From assembly GCA_023391895.1 (NCBI GenBank), contig JAEWAC010000071.1:1-11675 (forward strand): a stretch of DNA of 11,675 bases. Direction: 5' to 3'. Shown here piece by piece: positions 1 through 8,436 of the stretch (position 1 is its first letter; every line of letters starts with the position of its first letter). Both the position numbers and the translations under genes were made by a program. The notes below the pieces were generated by a model that worked only from the letters and a program-made list of their open reading frames with translations, did not search any database and was not told where the DNA came from. The DNA is from Bacteroidota bacterium (lineage in GTDB: Bacteria > Bacteroidota > Bacteroidia > Chitinophagales > Chitinophagaceae).

Positions 1-2313
1 GTCTTTAACCGTACAGATGATGTGCAGCAGGTTGTTTGTTTCGTCCACCACCGGATCGGTGTTCACCAGTATCCACACCCTTTGGCTGGTGATGGCCTGC
101 CGAAAGCCCATCACCCGGTCTTTTACCGGCTGCTTTTGCAGCAAGGCTACAGAAAGGGGTCTTGCCTCTTTGGGAATATAATTGCCGTCTTCATCCACAA
201 TATCATCCGGCATGATATCATATACACTTTTCCCGTGCAGGTCTTGCTCCTGCACCATCAGGAGATCCTGCATGGCTTTATTACACATAACGGTTTCGCC
301 GGCTGCATTGTACAAAATAACGCCTACCTGCAGATCGCTGATAAGGTTGCGGAATCTTTTTTCGCTTTCCTTCAGGGCTTCGCTGGCTTGTTTGCGCTCC
401 GTATCATCGTGAAAATAAATAACAATGCCCCTGATGTGCAGGTTGTTCAGCAGGTTGTTCCCCCGTACCAGGCACCATAACCACTCGCCGTTTTTCTTGA
501 GCAGACGCACCACGATGGATTGGATTTCCGCGTCCCTGCTTACTTCTTTCTGAAACGAGTCAAAAGCCCAGCTGCTGTCGTCGGGGTGCACAAATTCAAA
601 GCAGTTGCGGCCCAGGACTTCGGAAGCATCATAGCCTAAAATATGGTTGATAGAGGGCGATACAAAAGTGATGCGGCCGCTTTCATCCGTAAGCAGTATA
701 CCATCCAGGGCATCGGCTATCAGGCTGCGGTAAAACAGTTCGCTGGCTTGCAGCTTTTCTTCGGCCAGCCTGCGGTCTGTAACATCGCGCCCTACCGATA
801 AAATACCCGTTCTTTCGCCTTCGCCATTGGTAAAATAGCTAACCGTATGCAGAAAATAGCGCTCGCTGCCTTCCCTGTCAATATAAATCACCTCGCCCTT
901 CCAGATGCCTTTTGCCTCCAGCTCAAGGACCATTTTTTCTTTTGTAGTATTGGCATAGGTGTATTGGATCAATTCATCCACCAGCTTACCTACGGCCTCC
1001 CTTTCGGTATAGCCATACACCTGCTCCGCCATTTTGTTCCAGGATTTGATCCTGAAGTCCAGACCGGTGGATATAATGGTATCCTGAACATTTTCTAAAA
1101 CCCATGCCTGGTATTGCAGCTGTTCTTTTTCGCTCTTGGTATCGTGAATGTCGATGACCGAGCCAATGTAGCCTACAAATGTGCCGTCTTCTAAAAAACG
1201 GGGTGTGCTGGTATCCTGTACCCAGCAGTAATCACTTTTCCCTTTTTGCAGCCTGTATATCAGCGTTACCGGTTGCCGGGCCAGAAAATGCGTTTGAAAG
1301 GCAGATAGTGTTTTAGCCTGGTCTTCCGGATGCACCATCGAAAGCCAGGTACAGTTGTTAAACGCCTCCAGGCTCAGCCCGGTATAATGGAGCAGGGTCT
1401 TGTTTACATAGGTGATTTTGTTATCGGCATCGGACACCCAGATGCCCACCGGGGCAGCATCGGCCAGCCCGCGAAAGCGGTTTTCCGTTTCCTTCAATTT
1501 GAACTCCTGCTCTTTGCGCTCGGTGATATCCGTACCGGCGGTAATATAGCCTACATGCACCCCTTTTTCATCCAGGCGCAATTTAAAGCTGATGAGCAAG
1601 GTGATCCTTCGCTGGTCTGTTGGCCGGGTAAAGGTCATTTCACCTCTCCATTCGCCTTTGCTTTTAATGGTGGCCCTTACTTCTTCGCGGGTTGCATAGG
1701 GATATGAAATATCCAAGAAGCTGCGCAGGTCGTTGCCAATGGCTTGAGCGGCCGTAAGGCCATATATTTTTTCCGAAGCTTTGTTCCAGCTAAGGGGCTT
1801 AAAATCCAGGTCGACGGCGGTCAGTACATCGGAGGTTTCTTCCACAAGGGTAGCCATTAAACGGTTTTTTTCAATGTTGTTTCGGGGTGCTAATTTACCC
1901 ATGGAGGCGGCAGGGGTTTCCTTAATGGAAGCCAGCGGAAACTCCGGCTTTATATCCACACAAACTACCTGGTAATAGTTTTCATCATCCACACTGAAAT
2001 GGGATACATAGAGGTCGGCCAGTATGACGGTGGCGTTCTTTCTCTTTAACTTAAATAAGCCTTTTACGCTATCAGTAGCGGCTTTGCGGTGTTGCAGTAA
2101 ATGAATAAAGCGCAACTGCTCGCTGGGACTGAACAACTGTATGAAACGAAGTTTTTGCACTTCGCCGGATGGGTACTGAAAGCATTGCAGGGCACTTTTA
2201 TTGGCCGACACGACCCGCAGGGAAACGGCATGAATAATAAAGCTGGGTAACGGATTGCTTGTAAATAGGGCAGACGAAAATTCGTCTGTCTGGTTTTGGA
2301 CACAGGACGGCAT
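1..2313 (-). CDS. Multi-PAS sensory protein, 3' end outside window (probable sensor kinase or related regulator)
   Basis: An open frame of 771 codons runs from an ATG at 2311-2313 to the left edge without a stop, so the C-terminus is missing. It holds about six consecutive PAS modules, at roughly residues 10-120, 155-262, 278-391, 401-516, 523-648 and 653 to the edge. Seen directly: several modules close with the usual PAC signature (GTDITERKEQ, VGRDVTDRRLAEE, HDDTERKQASE), and PAS cores such as FRGLADAAPVGIW and WSNK-like 'SWNKASEKIYG' recur. No signal peptide or membrane segment is visible, so the sensor is probably cytoplasmic. Families with this architecture usually end in HisKA/HATPase histidine kinase domains, sometimes with a receiver; that output is not visible here and is inference. 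The gene follows the surA-like terminator, so it should have its own promoter; only a weak -7-like TATTTTCG (2345-2352, one mismatch to TAnnTTTG) was found. The ligand or cofactor is unknown. Confidence 0.85.
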   Translation of the reverse strand, partial: MPSCVQNQTDEFSSALFTSNPLPSFIIHAVSLRVVSANKSALQCFQYPSGEVQKLRFIQLFSPSEQLRFIHLLQHRKAATDSVKGLFKLKRKNATVILADLYVSHFSVDDENYYQVVCVDIKPEFPLASIKETPAASMGKLAPRNNIEKNRLMATLVEETSDVLTAVDLDFKPLSWNKASEKIYGLTAAQAIGNDLRSFLDISYPYATREEVRATIKSKGEWRGEMTFTRPTDQRRITLLISFKLRLDEKGVHVGYITAGTDITERKEQEFKLKETENRFRGLADAAPVGIWVSDADNKITYVNKTLLHYTGLSLEAFNNCTWLSMVHPEDQAKTLSAFQTHFLARQPVTLIYRLQKGKSDYCWVQDTSTPRFLEDGTFVGYIGSVIDIHDTKSEKEQLQYQAWVLENVQDTIISTGLDFRIKSWNKMAEQVYGYTEREAVGKLVDELIQYTYANTTKEKMVLELEAKGIWKGEVIYIDREGSERYFLHTVSYFTNGEGERTGILSVGRDVTDRRLAEEKLQASELFYRSLIADALDGILLTDESGRITFVSPSINHILGYDASEVLGRNCFEFVHPDDSSWAFDSFQKEVSRDAEIQSIVVRLLKKNGEWLWCLVRGNNLLNNLHIRGIVIYFHDDTERKQASEALKESEKRFRNLISDLQVGVILYNAAGETVMCNKAMQDLLMVQEQDLHGKSVYDIMPDDIVDEDGNYIPKEARPLSVALLQKQPVKDRVMGFRQAITSQRVWILVNTDPVVDETNNLLHIICTVKD

Positions 2314-2346
2314 AGGAGGTTGGTTTGGATTTTACACGAAGCAACG

Positions 2347-2401
2347 AAAATAACAAAAACGCAGTTCTAAGTTAACTTTTCGCTTACTCAGAACTGCGTT
2401 T
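2347..2401 (-). terminator. Rho-independent terminator after the surA-like gene
   Basis: Arms at 2357-2372 and 2386-2401 pair over 16 bp with a 13-nt loop. Fifteen positions are Watson-Crick, and the sixteenth is a G-U wobble only when read as minus-strand RNA. The minus-strand transcript then runs into the U-rich tail TTGTTATTTT. It lies about 60 nt past the surA-like stop codon and separates that gene from the PAS gene. The strand preference of the wobble and the tail supports minus-strand use. Confidence 0.82.
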
Positions 2402-2463
2402 GCAGTTTAATATTTTATGCCTGTAATGGTTTCCTTTAGAAAACGGACTCTCTTTTCAGTTGA

Positions 2464-3831
2464 TTAAAAAGCGGCAGTGGCATGGGAAGCACTCACCCAC
2501 TTTTGCAGCTGCTCACAGTTGCCGGCACTGTCATCTACCCGGATGTAGTAAGTAGGTATGCGGGTAGACATCCATTTTTCCAGGGCGGAATATTTTTTTT
2601 CTTCTATGGCGATCTGGGCTATTTTGTTATAGTCGTCTTTCAGATTCATGCGGTGCGGCTCGGTGCGGGATTTCAGGTACAGCAAACGCACAGCCTTTTT
2701 GCCTCTTTCATCGGTAAAAGCTATGGGCTGAGAAATCTCTCCTACTTTTAATTTATCCAGTTGTGCTACTACATCTTTATCCAGTTCGTCGATGGTGACA
2801 TAGGTAGAGCCGCTTCTGCCGGTGAGGTAAGGGCCGGTAAACTTGGCGTTTTCATCTTCACTGTAGCGGCCGGCGGCGGTAGCAAAAGTCATGGTACCGG
2901 CCACAATTTTAGACCGGGCCGAATCCAGCTTGGTAGTTGCTTCGGACATTTCCTCATCGGTAACCGGCGGCACCCGTAAAATATGACGCACCACGGCATC
3001 ATCGCCGCTGCGCTGCACCATTTGTATAATGTGGTAGCCAAATTTGCCTTTGATGGGTTGAGAAATCTCTCCCTCTTTTAAGCGGAAGGCACCATTCAAA
3101 AAGGCTGGGTCCCACATTTTTTCGTTCCGGTTGATCTGGTACTGGCCGCCCCGGTCCTTGGAGCCCGGGTCTTCCGTATAACGCCTGGCCAGCTGGTCAA
3201 ACGTAGCCATTTTCATTTCTACCTGCCGCTTATAATTGCTTAATTCGTCTATCACGTATTTTTCCATGTCACGGGAAGCTTTGGGGTACACCACAATCTG
3301 CCCGATCTCCAGCTCGGTTTCGTAAAAAGGAAGGCTGTCTTTGGGTATTTTATCAAAGTAAGCTTTTACTTCGGTAGGGGTAATGCGTACGCCATCTACA
3401 ATTTTGCGCTGCATGGCTTCGGCCAGCTTACGCTCTTTTACAGAGGCACGGGCATCGTCCTTGATCTGGTAAATGGTTTTGCCGGCCACGCTTTCTAAAA
3501 CTTCCTGCGAGCCATACGCACTGATAAAGTAACGGATCCGCTGGTCCAGCTCGGCTTCAATTTCTTCTTCGGTTACCACCAGGGAATCTTTTTCGGCCTG
3601 CAGCATCAGCACTTTTGAAACCAGCGCCTGCTCCAGTACCATGCACTCTGCATTTTCCGGCACTTCCGCTCCCTGGCGCGACATATCAGCTACCGCATTT
3701 TTGATATCGGATTGTAAAATAATGCGGTCGCCCACCACACCCAATATCTTATCGGCCACAATTTTCTGCGACTGCGCCTGGGAAAAGTAAAATGTAAAGA
3801 GTAAAAGCGAAAAAGTAAGAATGCGTTTCAT
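2464..3831 (-). CDS. surA: SurA-like periplasmic peptidyl-prolyl isomerase/chaperone
   Basis: The 455-residue product begins with a classic signal peptide (MKRILTFSLLLFTFYFSQA, likely cut near residue 19-20). A SurA_N-type chaperone region follows at about 24-160 (start KIVADKILGVVGDRIILQSDI). Two parvulin (PpiC-type) domains come next: about 172-275, with GGQY and the closing FGYHIIQMV, and about 280-388, opening RHILRVPP. This two-parvulin layout matches SurA. The family escorts outer-membrane beta-barrel proteins through the periplasm and isomerises X-Pro bonds. The ATG at 3829-3831 is preferred over a TTG five codons upstream, because that TTG is part of the -7 promoter box and would lengthen the positively charged n-region oddly. 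Terminators on both sides mark it as a monocistronic unit. It could be one of several SurA/PpiC paralogues in the genome, so the symbol is by similarity. Confidence 0.9.
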   Translation of the reverse strand: MKRILTFSLLLFTFYFSQAQSQKIVADKILGVVGDRIILQSDIKNAVADMSRQGAEVPENAECMVLEQALVSKVLMLQAEKDSLVVTEEEIEAELDQRIRYFISAYGSQEVLESVAGKTIYQIKDDARASVKERKLAEAMQRKIVDGVRITPTEVKAYFDKIPKDSLPFYETELEIGQIVVYPKASRDMEKYVIDELSNYKRQVEMKMATFDQLARRYTEDPGSKDRGGQYQINRNEKMWDPAFLNGAFRLKEGEISQPIKGKFGYHIIQMVQRSGDDAVVRHILRVPPVTDEEMSEATTKLDSARSKIVAGTMTFATAAGRYSEDENAKFTGPYLTGRSGSTYVTIDELDKDVVAQLDKLKVGEISQPIAFTDERGKKAVRLLYLKSRTEPHRMNLKDDYNKIAQIAIEEKKYSALEKWMSTRIPTYYIRVDDSAGNCEQLQKWVSASHATAAF

Positions 3832-3843
3832 AATAGTATATAA

Positions 3844-3874
3844 CAAAAGTAACTGGTATCAAAAAGATATGCAG
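3844..3874 (-). promoter_or_regulatory. Bacteroidota-type promoter of the surA-like gene
   Basis: Read on the minus strand, TACTTTTG (3844-3851) matches the Bacteroidota -7 consensus TAnnTTTG in full. A CTG at 3872-3874, 20 nt upstream, is a two-of-three match to the -33 TTG. The box ends 12 nt before the ATG at 3831, so the mRNA leader would be only a few nucleotides long. It lies between the infB terminator and the gene, which is where a promoter is needed. Confidence 0.6.
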
Positions 3875-3911
3875 TTCAGGTATGGTAATTAACAAAAGTT
3901 TGTAAGCATAA

Positions 3912-3952
3912 AAAAAGTCAAAATGAACAACATAGATCCATTTTGACTTTTT
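3912..3952 (-). terminator. Terminator of the rimP-nusA-infB operon
   Basis: A perfect 14-bp inverted repeat (arms AAAAAGTCAAAATG at 3912-3925 and its complement at 3939-3952) encloses a 13-nt loop. The second arm ends in a T run on either strand, continuing TTTTTTT on the minus strand and TTTTTATTTATT on the plus strand. It starts 17 nt beyond the infB stop codon and so ends the operon. The structure is symmetric enough to work in both directions, but no plus-strand gene needs it. Confidence 0.9.
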
Positions 3953-3969
3953 ATTTATTAAGGTTTTAC

Positions 3970-6900
3970 TTAAAGCGTTCTTTTCACTTCTTCTATTTCG
4001 TATGCCTCCACGATATCGCCCACCTTGATGTCGCTGTAGTTTTTGATGGTCAAACCACACTCCATACCCATCAGCACTTCTTTGGCATCGTCTTTAAAGC
4101 GCTTCAGTGAGCCCAGTTCGGCATTGGCACCTTCGGCGGTTGGGTATACCACAATACCGTCGCGGATCAGGCGCACCTTATTGTCACGCTTGATTCTTCC
4201 ATCCAGCACATAACAACCGGCTACGGTTACCTTGTCAAACTTGTACACTTCGCGAACTTCCACATTGGCCACGATCTTCTCCTGTACTTTCGGCTCCAGC
4301 ATACCTTCCATCGCGCTCTTGATCTCGTCGATAGCGGTGTAGATGATGGAGTAGGTTCTGATCTGGATACCGGCCCCTTCTGCCAGGCGGTTGGCCTGCA
4401 TGGAAGGACGTACGTTAAAGCCGATAATGATGGCATCTGAAGCTTCGGCCAGGACCACGTCGCTTTCGTTGATCTGACCGACACCTTTGTGGATGACGGA
4501 AACCAGGATCTCCGGAGTAGACAGTTTTTGCAAAGAGTCGCTCAGGGCTTCCACAGAACCGTCCACGTCACCTTTGATGATCACTTTCAGTTCTTTGAAG
4601 TTACCCAGCGCCAGACGACGGCCAATCTCATCCAGTGTAATGTGTTTCTTCGCCCGCATGCCCTGCTCGCGCAGGATTTGTGCACGGCGGTTGGCAATAT
4701 CCTTGGCTTCGGACTCTTCCTGGTACACTTTAAACGTTTCACCCGCTTGCGGCGCACCGTTCAGGCCCAGGATCAGTACCGGCGTAGAAGGCGGCGCTTC
4801 GTTGACGCGTTTGTTCCGCTCGTTCATCATGGCTTTTACACGGCCATAGTGCTGCCCGGAAACCACCAGGTCGCCTGTTTTCAGCGTACCGCTTTGTACC
4901 AGTACGGTAGCTACATAACCCCGGCCTTTATCCAGCGTAGCTTCGATGATGGTACCGTTGGCTTCCCGTTTCGGGTTGGCTTTCAGGTCCAGCAATTCGG
5001 CTTCCAGCAATATTTTTTCCAGCAACAGGTCAATGTTCAGGCCTTGCTTGGCTGAAATTTCCTGGCTCTGGTATTTACCACCCCAACTTTCCACCAGCAG
5101 GTTCATACCGGCCAGTTGCTCGTAAATTTTAGCCGGGTTGGCGCCGTCTTTATCTATTTTGTTAATCGCAAAGATCATGGGTACACCGGCTGCCTGTGCG
5201 TGGGAGATGGCCTCCCGGGTTTGAGGCATGATGGCATCGTCCGCCGCAATGACAATAACGGCAATATCTGTGATCTTGGCACCACGGGCACGCATGGCCG
5301 TAAAGGCTTCGTGACCCGGCGTATCCAGGAACGTGATGTCTTTACCATTGGGCAGTTTTACCTGGTAGGCACCAATGTGCTGGGTGATACCACCCGCCTC
5401 ACCGGCTACTACTGTTGCATTACGGATATAGTCCAGCAGCGACGTTTTACCGTGGTCAACGTGACCCATGATGGTAACAATGGGCGAGCGTGGCACCAGG
5501 TCTTCTTCGGCATCCACGTCTTCCTCTTCCTCCATTTCCAGCTGCTTTTCCATGTCAATAAACTCCACGTCAAAGCCAAACTCGGAGGCTACCAGTTCAA
5601 TAACCTCGGCATCCAGACGCTGGTTGATAGACACCATGATACCCAGGCTCATACATTTGGAGATCACCTCGGCAAAGCTTACGTCCATCAGGTTGGCTAA
5701 CTCGCTAACAGAGATAAACTCGGTAACCTGCAGCTTGTTGTCCTGTACACCGTCCATGGCATCGGCCATTTCCTGGCGTCTTTCGCGGCGCATTCTGGCT
5801 TTGATGTTTTTGCCTTTACCGCCACCGCCAGACAGTTTCGCCTGTGTTTCCTGTATTTTCCGTTGAATTTCTTTATCGTCAATGGGCTTGTCTTCCCGGC
5901 GCTGAAAGCCACCGCGGTTTTGCTGGCCGCCAAAACGGTTGCCGCCCTGCTGACCGCCACCGAAACGACCGCCGCCGCCCTGGCCTTGCTGCTGGCCCTG
6001 GCCCGGTCTGTTGCGGTCGCCGCGCTGAAAACGGTTTTGACCTTGTCCGGCACCCTGCTGGCCTTGTTGCTGACCGGGTCTGGGCTGAAAGCCCTGGCCA
6101 CCGCCCTGCTGCGCACCGCCGTCTCTTTTTTCTATGGGTATGCGCTTGCGCTTGCGCTTTTCGTCCGTCTTCGGACGGGTATCGTTATCTACCGGCAACT
6201 GGATCTTGCCTAAAATTTTCGGACCTTCTATTCTTTCGGCCCTGATGTTTTCTATCACTACCGTATTTTCTTCTGTTGGTGGTTCAGCCGTTACATCCGG
6301 CTTTGTTTCGGCAGCAGGCGTTATTACCTCCGGCTCCGGTTGGGCGGTTTCTACTGGTTCGGGTTGGGCCTCCGGCTGGGGCTGCTGCTCCTGTACCGGT
6401 GCGGGTTCGGGTTGGGTTTCCGGCACTTCCGGCTGGGGCTCAGGCTGGGCGACTGCCTCGGGCTGTGGTTCGGGCTGAGGCTCTTCGGCTTTTTCCGGCT
6501 TTTTAACGCCCTTTTTAGGACGTGTAGAGGAGTCAATAGCAGAAAGGTCTATTTTGTCCAGGATTTTAGGTCCTTCTATTTCCGGGGCCTCCAGTTTGAT
6601 GACCTCCGGCCGCTCTTCTTCCCTTACCGGTGCGGGAGCGGGTTCTGGTTCCTGTACAGGCACAGGATCGGGCTCTGCCACCGGCTGCGGTGCAGGTTCC
6701 GGCGCAGGCTCAGGCTGCGGCGGCACTTCGGCTATAGGGGCGGGCTCTTCTTTTTTCACCACCACCTTTTTCTCTTCTTTGCGGTAATGATACTCTTCCT
6801 CATCCCGCTTTTTCCTTGATTCCTGTGCAGCACCTTTAGGCAGATCGATTTGCTCGCTCTTTAATTTGGCGACCTTATCACTCTGAAACTCTGCCTGCAA

Positions 6901-7050
6901 AGCCCTGTACATGTCCTCGGTTAACTTGGAGGTCGGTTTCAGGTCATCCCTGCTAAAACCTTTTCCTTCCAAAAAGTCCACAAGGGTATCCTTACCAATG
7001 TTGAACTCCTTGGCGGCCGCCATTAACCTAGGTGTTGTTGTTTCTGCCAT
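3970..7050 (-). CDS. infB: Translation initiation factor IF-2
   Basis: IF2 is the GTPase that brings fMet-tRNA to the 30S subunit and promotes 50S joining. The 1026-residue product is longer than E. coli IF2 (890) because of its linkers. Order: an IF2_N-like helical domain (about 1-55), a Pro/Glu/Gln-rich linker (about 100-265), a basic patch KRKRKRIPIEKR (298-309), a Gly/Gln/Arg-rich stretch (about 311-385), a charged helix (about 388-432), a second IF2_N-type domain (about 440-500), then the G domain with G1 GHVDHGKT (529-536), G2 GGITQHIG (553-560), G3 DTPGHEAF (576-583), G4 NKID (630-633) and G5 SAK (666-668). EF-Tu-like domain II, the IF2-specific domain III and the C-terminal tRNA-binding domain complete it. 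All G motifs look intact. The ATG at 7048-7050 fits the conserved N-terminal domain. It is the last gene of the rimP operon, 107 nt after nusA and just before a strong terminator. Confidence 0.97.
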   Translation of the reverse strand: MAETTTPRLMAAAKEFNIGKDTLVDFLEGKGFSRDDLKPTSKLTEDMYRALQAEFQSDKVAKLKSEQIDLPKGAAQESRKKRDEEEYHYRKEEKKVVVKKEEPAPIAEVPPQPEPAPEPAPQPVAEPDPVPVQEPEPAPAPVREEERPEVIKLEAPEIEGPKILDKIDLSAIDSSTRPKKGVKKPEKAEEPQPEPQPEAVAQPEPQPEVPETQPEPAPVQEQQPQPEAQPEPVETAQPEPEVITPAAETKPDVTAEPPTEENTVVIENIRAERIEGPKILGKIQLPVDNDTRPKTDEKRKRKRIPIEKRDGGAQQGGGQGFQPRPGQQQGQQGAGQGQNRFQRGDRNRPGQGQQQGQGGGGRFGGGQQGGNRFGGQQNRGGFQRREDKPIDDKEIQRKIQETQAKLSGGGGKGKNIKARMRRERRQEMADAMDGVQDNKLQVTEFISVSELANLMDVSFAEVISKCMSLGIMVSINQRLDAEVIELVASEFGFDVEFIDMEKQLEMEEEEDVDAEEDLVPRSPIVTIMGHVDHGKTSLLDYIRNATVVAGEAGGITQHIGAYQVKLPNGKDITFLDTPGHEAFTAMRARGAKITDIAVIVIAADDAIMPQTREAISHAQAAGVPMIFAINKIDKDGANPAKIYEQLAGMNLLVESWGGKYQSQEISAKQGLNIDLLLEKILLEAELLDLKANPKREANGTIIEATLDKGRGYVATVLVQSGTLKTGDLVVSGQHYGRVKAMMNERNKRVNEAPPSTPVLILGLNGAPQAGETFKVYQEESEAKDIANRRAQILREQGMRAKKHITLDEIGRRLALGNFKELKVIIKGDVDGSVEALSDSLQKLSTPEILVSVIHKGVGQINESDVVLAEASDAIIIGFNVRPSMQANRLAEGAGIQIRTYSIIYTAIDEIKSAMEGMLEPKVQEKIVANVEVREVYKFDKVTVAGCYVLDGRIKRDNKVRLIRDGIVVYPTAEGANAELGSLKRFKDDAKEVLMGMECGLTIKNYSDIKVGDIVEAYEIEEVKRTL

Positions 7051-7157
7051 TAACTATTTTTAAGTTATCTACTTTTAAAGTTCTGTAATACTATTCTGCT
7101 TTTCGCAAAAGGTAACCTTTTAAATGGTTCAAAACCCCATATATTCTGTTACCATTG
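7051..7157 (-). other. nusA-infB intergenic spacer with small hairpins, no clear promoter
   Basis: This spacer is long for a cotranscribed pair. I found no TAnnTTTG box in it on the minus strand. It contains a short palindrome, AAAAGGTAACCTTTT (7107-7121, 6-bp arms with a 3-nt loop), GGTAAC/GTTACC complementarity, and a copy of the 15-nt element listed at 7128-7142. None of these has the form of a good terminator, so read-through from nusA into infB is the likelier reading. Confidence 0.4.
7128..7142 (-). repeat. Copy 1 of a 15-nt intergenic repeat (downstream of nusA)
   Basis: The minus-strand sequence ATATGGGGTTTTGAA begins 15 nt after the nusA stop codon. An identical 15-mer lies at 9553-9567, beginning 16 nt after the hydrolase stop codon on the same strand. 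Function is unknown. Confidence 0.5.
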
Positions 7158-8405
7158 TTATTCTTTTTCAAATTCTGCCTGCAGTACCTTGCGTACGTCG
7201 GCAATGGTCTCTTTTTCCAGGTCGGTCCTGCGCTCCAGCTCTTCCGGTGTCAGTTCCAGCACGCTGCGGGCTGTATCGCAACCCACACGCTTCAGCTCAT
7301 CAATAACCCAGGCTTCAATTTCATCGCTGAATTCTTCCAGGTCAATGTCAAATTCTTCTTCCTGGCCTTCGTTATCCCTGTACACATCTATATCAAAACC
7401 GGTCAGTTCGCAGGCCAGTTTAATGTTCACACCACGACGGCCAATAGCCAACGAAACCTGGTCGGGCTTGAGGTACACGCTGGCGTGCTTTTTCTCCTGG
7501 TCAATGTCCATGGAAGTGATCTTGGCCGGTGTTAAAGAACGCTGTATCAGCAGCTGGATATTGTTGGTCCAGTTAATAACGTCAATGTTTTCGTTTTTCA
7601 GCTCCCGTACAATGCCATGTATACGGCTACCCTTCATACCTACGCAGGCACCTACCGGGTCGATACGATCGTCGTAGGATTCTACCGCCACTTTGGCTCT
7701 TTCGCCTGGGTCGCGTACAATTTTTTTAATTACGATCAGTCCGTCGAAGATCTCCGGAACTTCTATTTCCAACAACTTTGCCAGAAAATCGGGTGAAGTG
7801 CGGGAAAGAATAATAACCGGGTTATTATTTTTCATATCCACTTTTTTCACCACGGCACGGGTGTTTTCGCCTTTTTTAAAATAGTCCTGCGGAATCTGCT
7901 CGCTCTTGGGCAGGATCAGCTCGTTGCCTTCCTCATCCAGCAGCAGCACTTCTTTTTTCCATACCTGGTATACTTCGGCGGAAATGATCTCGCCAATGCG
8001 GTCGCCGTATTTTTTGGCCAGTACGTTTTTCTTCAGGTCGCTGATACGGCTGGCCAGAGTTTGCTTAGCAGCCAGGATAGCCCGGCGGCCAAAGTCGTAC
8101 AGATTGACTTCTTCGTACAATTCTTCCCCTACCTGGTAGTCGGGTTCAATCTTAATGGCTTCGCTGTATTCAATTTCTTCGTTGGTATTGTATATATCAC
8201 CGTCCTCTACAATCGTACGGCGACGGAAGATCTCCAAATCCCCCTTCTCGGCGTTCACAATTACGTCAAAGTTCTCGTCGCTTCCATACTTCTTACGCAG
8301 CAGTGTTTTAAATACATCTTCCACCACGCGCATCAGCGTTGGACGGTCAATATTTTCGGCATCTTTAAACTCCTGGAATGCCTCTATCAGATTGATACTT
8401 GCCAT
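7158..8405 (-). CDS. nusA: Transcription termination/antitermination factor NusA
   Basis: NusA binds RNA polymerase and nascent RNA, modulating pausing, termination and antitermination. The 415-residue product has the NusA N-terminal polymerase-binding domain (about 1-125, with DFGRRAILAAKQTL at 104-117), an S1 domain (about 130-200) and two KH domains with GMKG (256-259) and GRRG (322-325) loops. A C-terminal segment follows with an acidic stretch (about 348-364) and a helix-hairpin-helix-like end (about 365-410). It lacks the full pair of C-terminal acidic repeats of E. coli NusA (495 residues), which fits its shorter length. It lies 31 nt after rimP and upstream of infB, the classic order. 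The ATG at 8403-8405 begins MASINLIEAFQEFK, as expected for the family. Confidence 0.97.
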   Translation of the reverse strand: MASINLIEAFQEFKDAENIDRPTLMRVVEDVFKTLLRKKYGSDENFDVIVNAEKGDLEIFRRRTIVEDGDIYNTNEEIEYSEAIKIEPDYQVGEELYEEVNLYDFGRRAILAAKQTLASRISDLKKNVLAKKYGDRIGEIISAEVYQVWKKEVLLLDEEGNELILPKSEQIPQDYFKKGENTRAVVKKVDMKNNNPVIILSRTSPDFLAKLLEIEVPEIFDGLIVIKKIVRDPGERAKVAVESYDDRIDPVGACVGMKGSRIHGIVRELKNENIDVINWTNNIQLLIQRSLTPAKITSMDIDQEKKHASVYLKPDQVSLAIGRRGVNIKLACELTGFDIDVYRDNEGQEEEFDIDLEEFSDEIEAWVIDELKRVGCDTARSVLELTPEELERRTDLEKETIADVRKVLQAEFEKE

Positions 8406-8436
8406 ACAAATTGAATTTTACAAGGGACACCTGTCC

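Noticed and set aside
2064..2303. A 79-codon minus-strand frame inside the PAS gene
   Set aside because: It lies in another frame of the PAS coding region, which has clear domain similarity across its whole length.
6331..6740. Repeated PEPQPEP-coding DNA as a tandem repeat or recombination hot spot
   Set aside because: The period is irregular at DNA level and the frame is intact; it is ordinary low-complexity linker coding sequence.
5863..6819. Several long plus-strand frames rich in Leu/Ala or Gly/Ser opposite infB
   Set aside because: They are antisense shadows of the low-complexity Pro/Glu/Gln and Gly/Gln linkers of IF2.
7101..7142. Palindrome between nusA and infB as a terminator
   Set aside because: The stem is only 6 bp and no U tract follows it, and infB has no visible promoter of its own, so termination here is unlikely.
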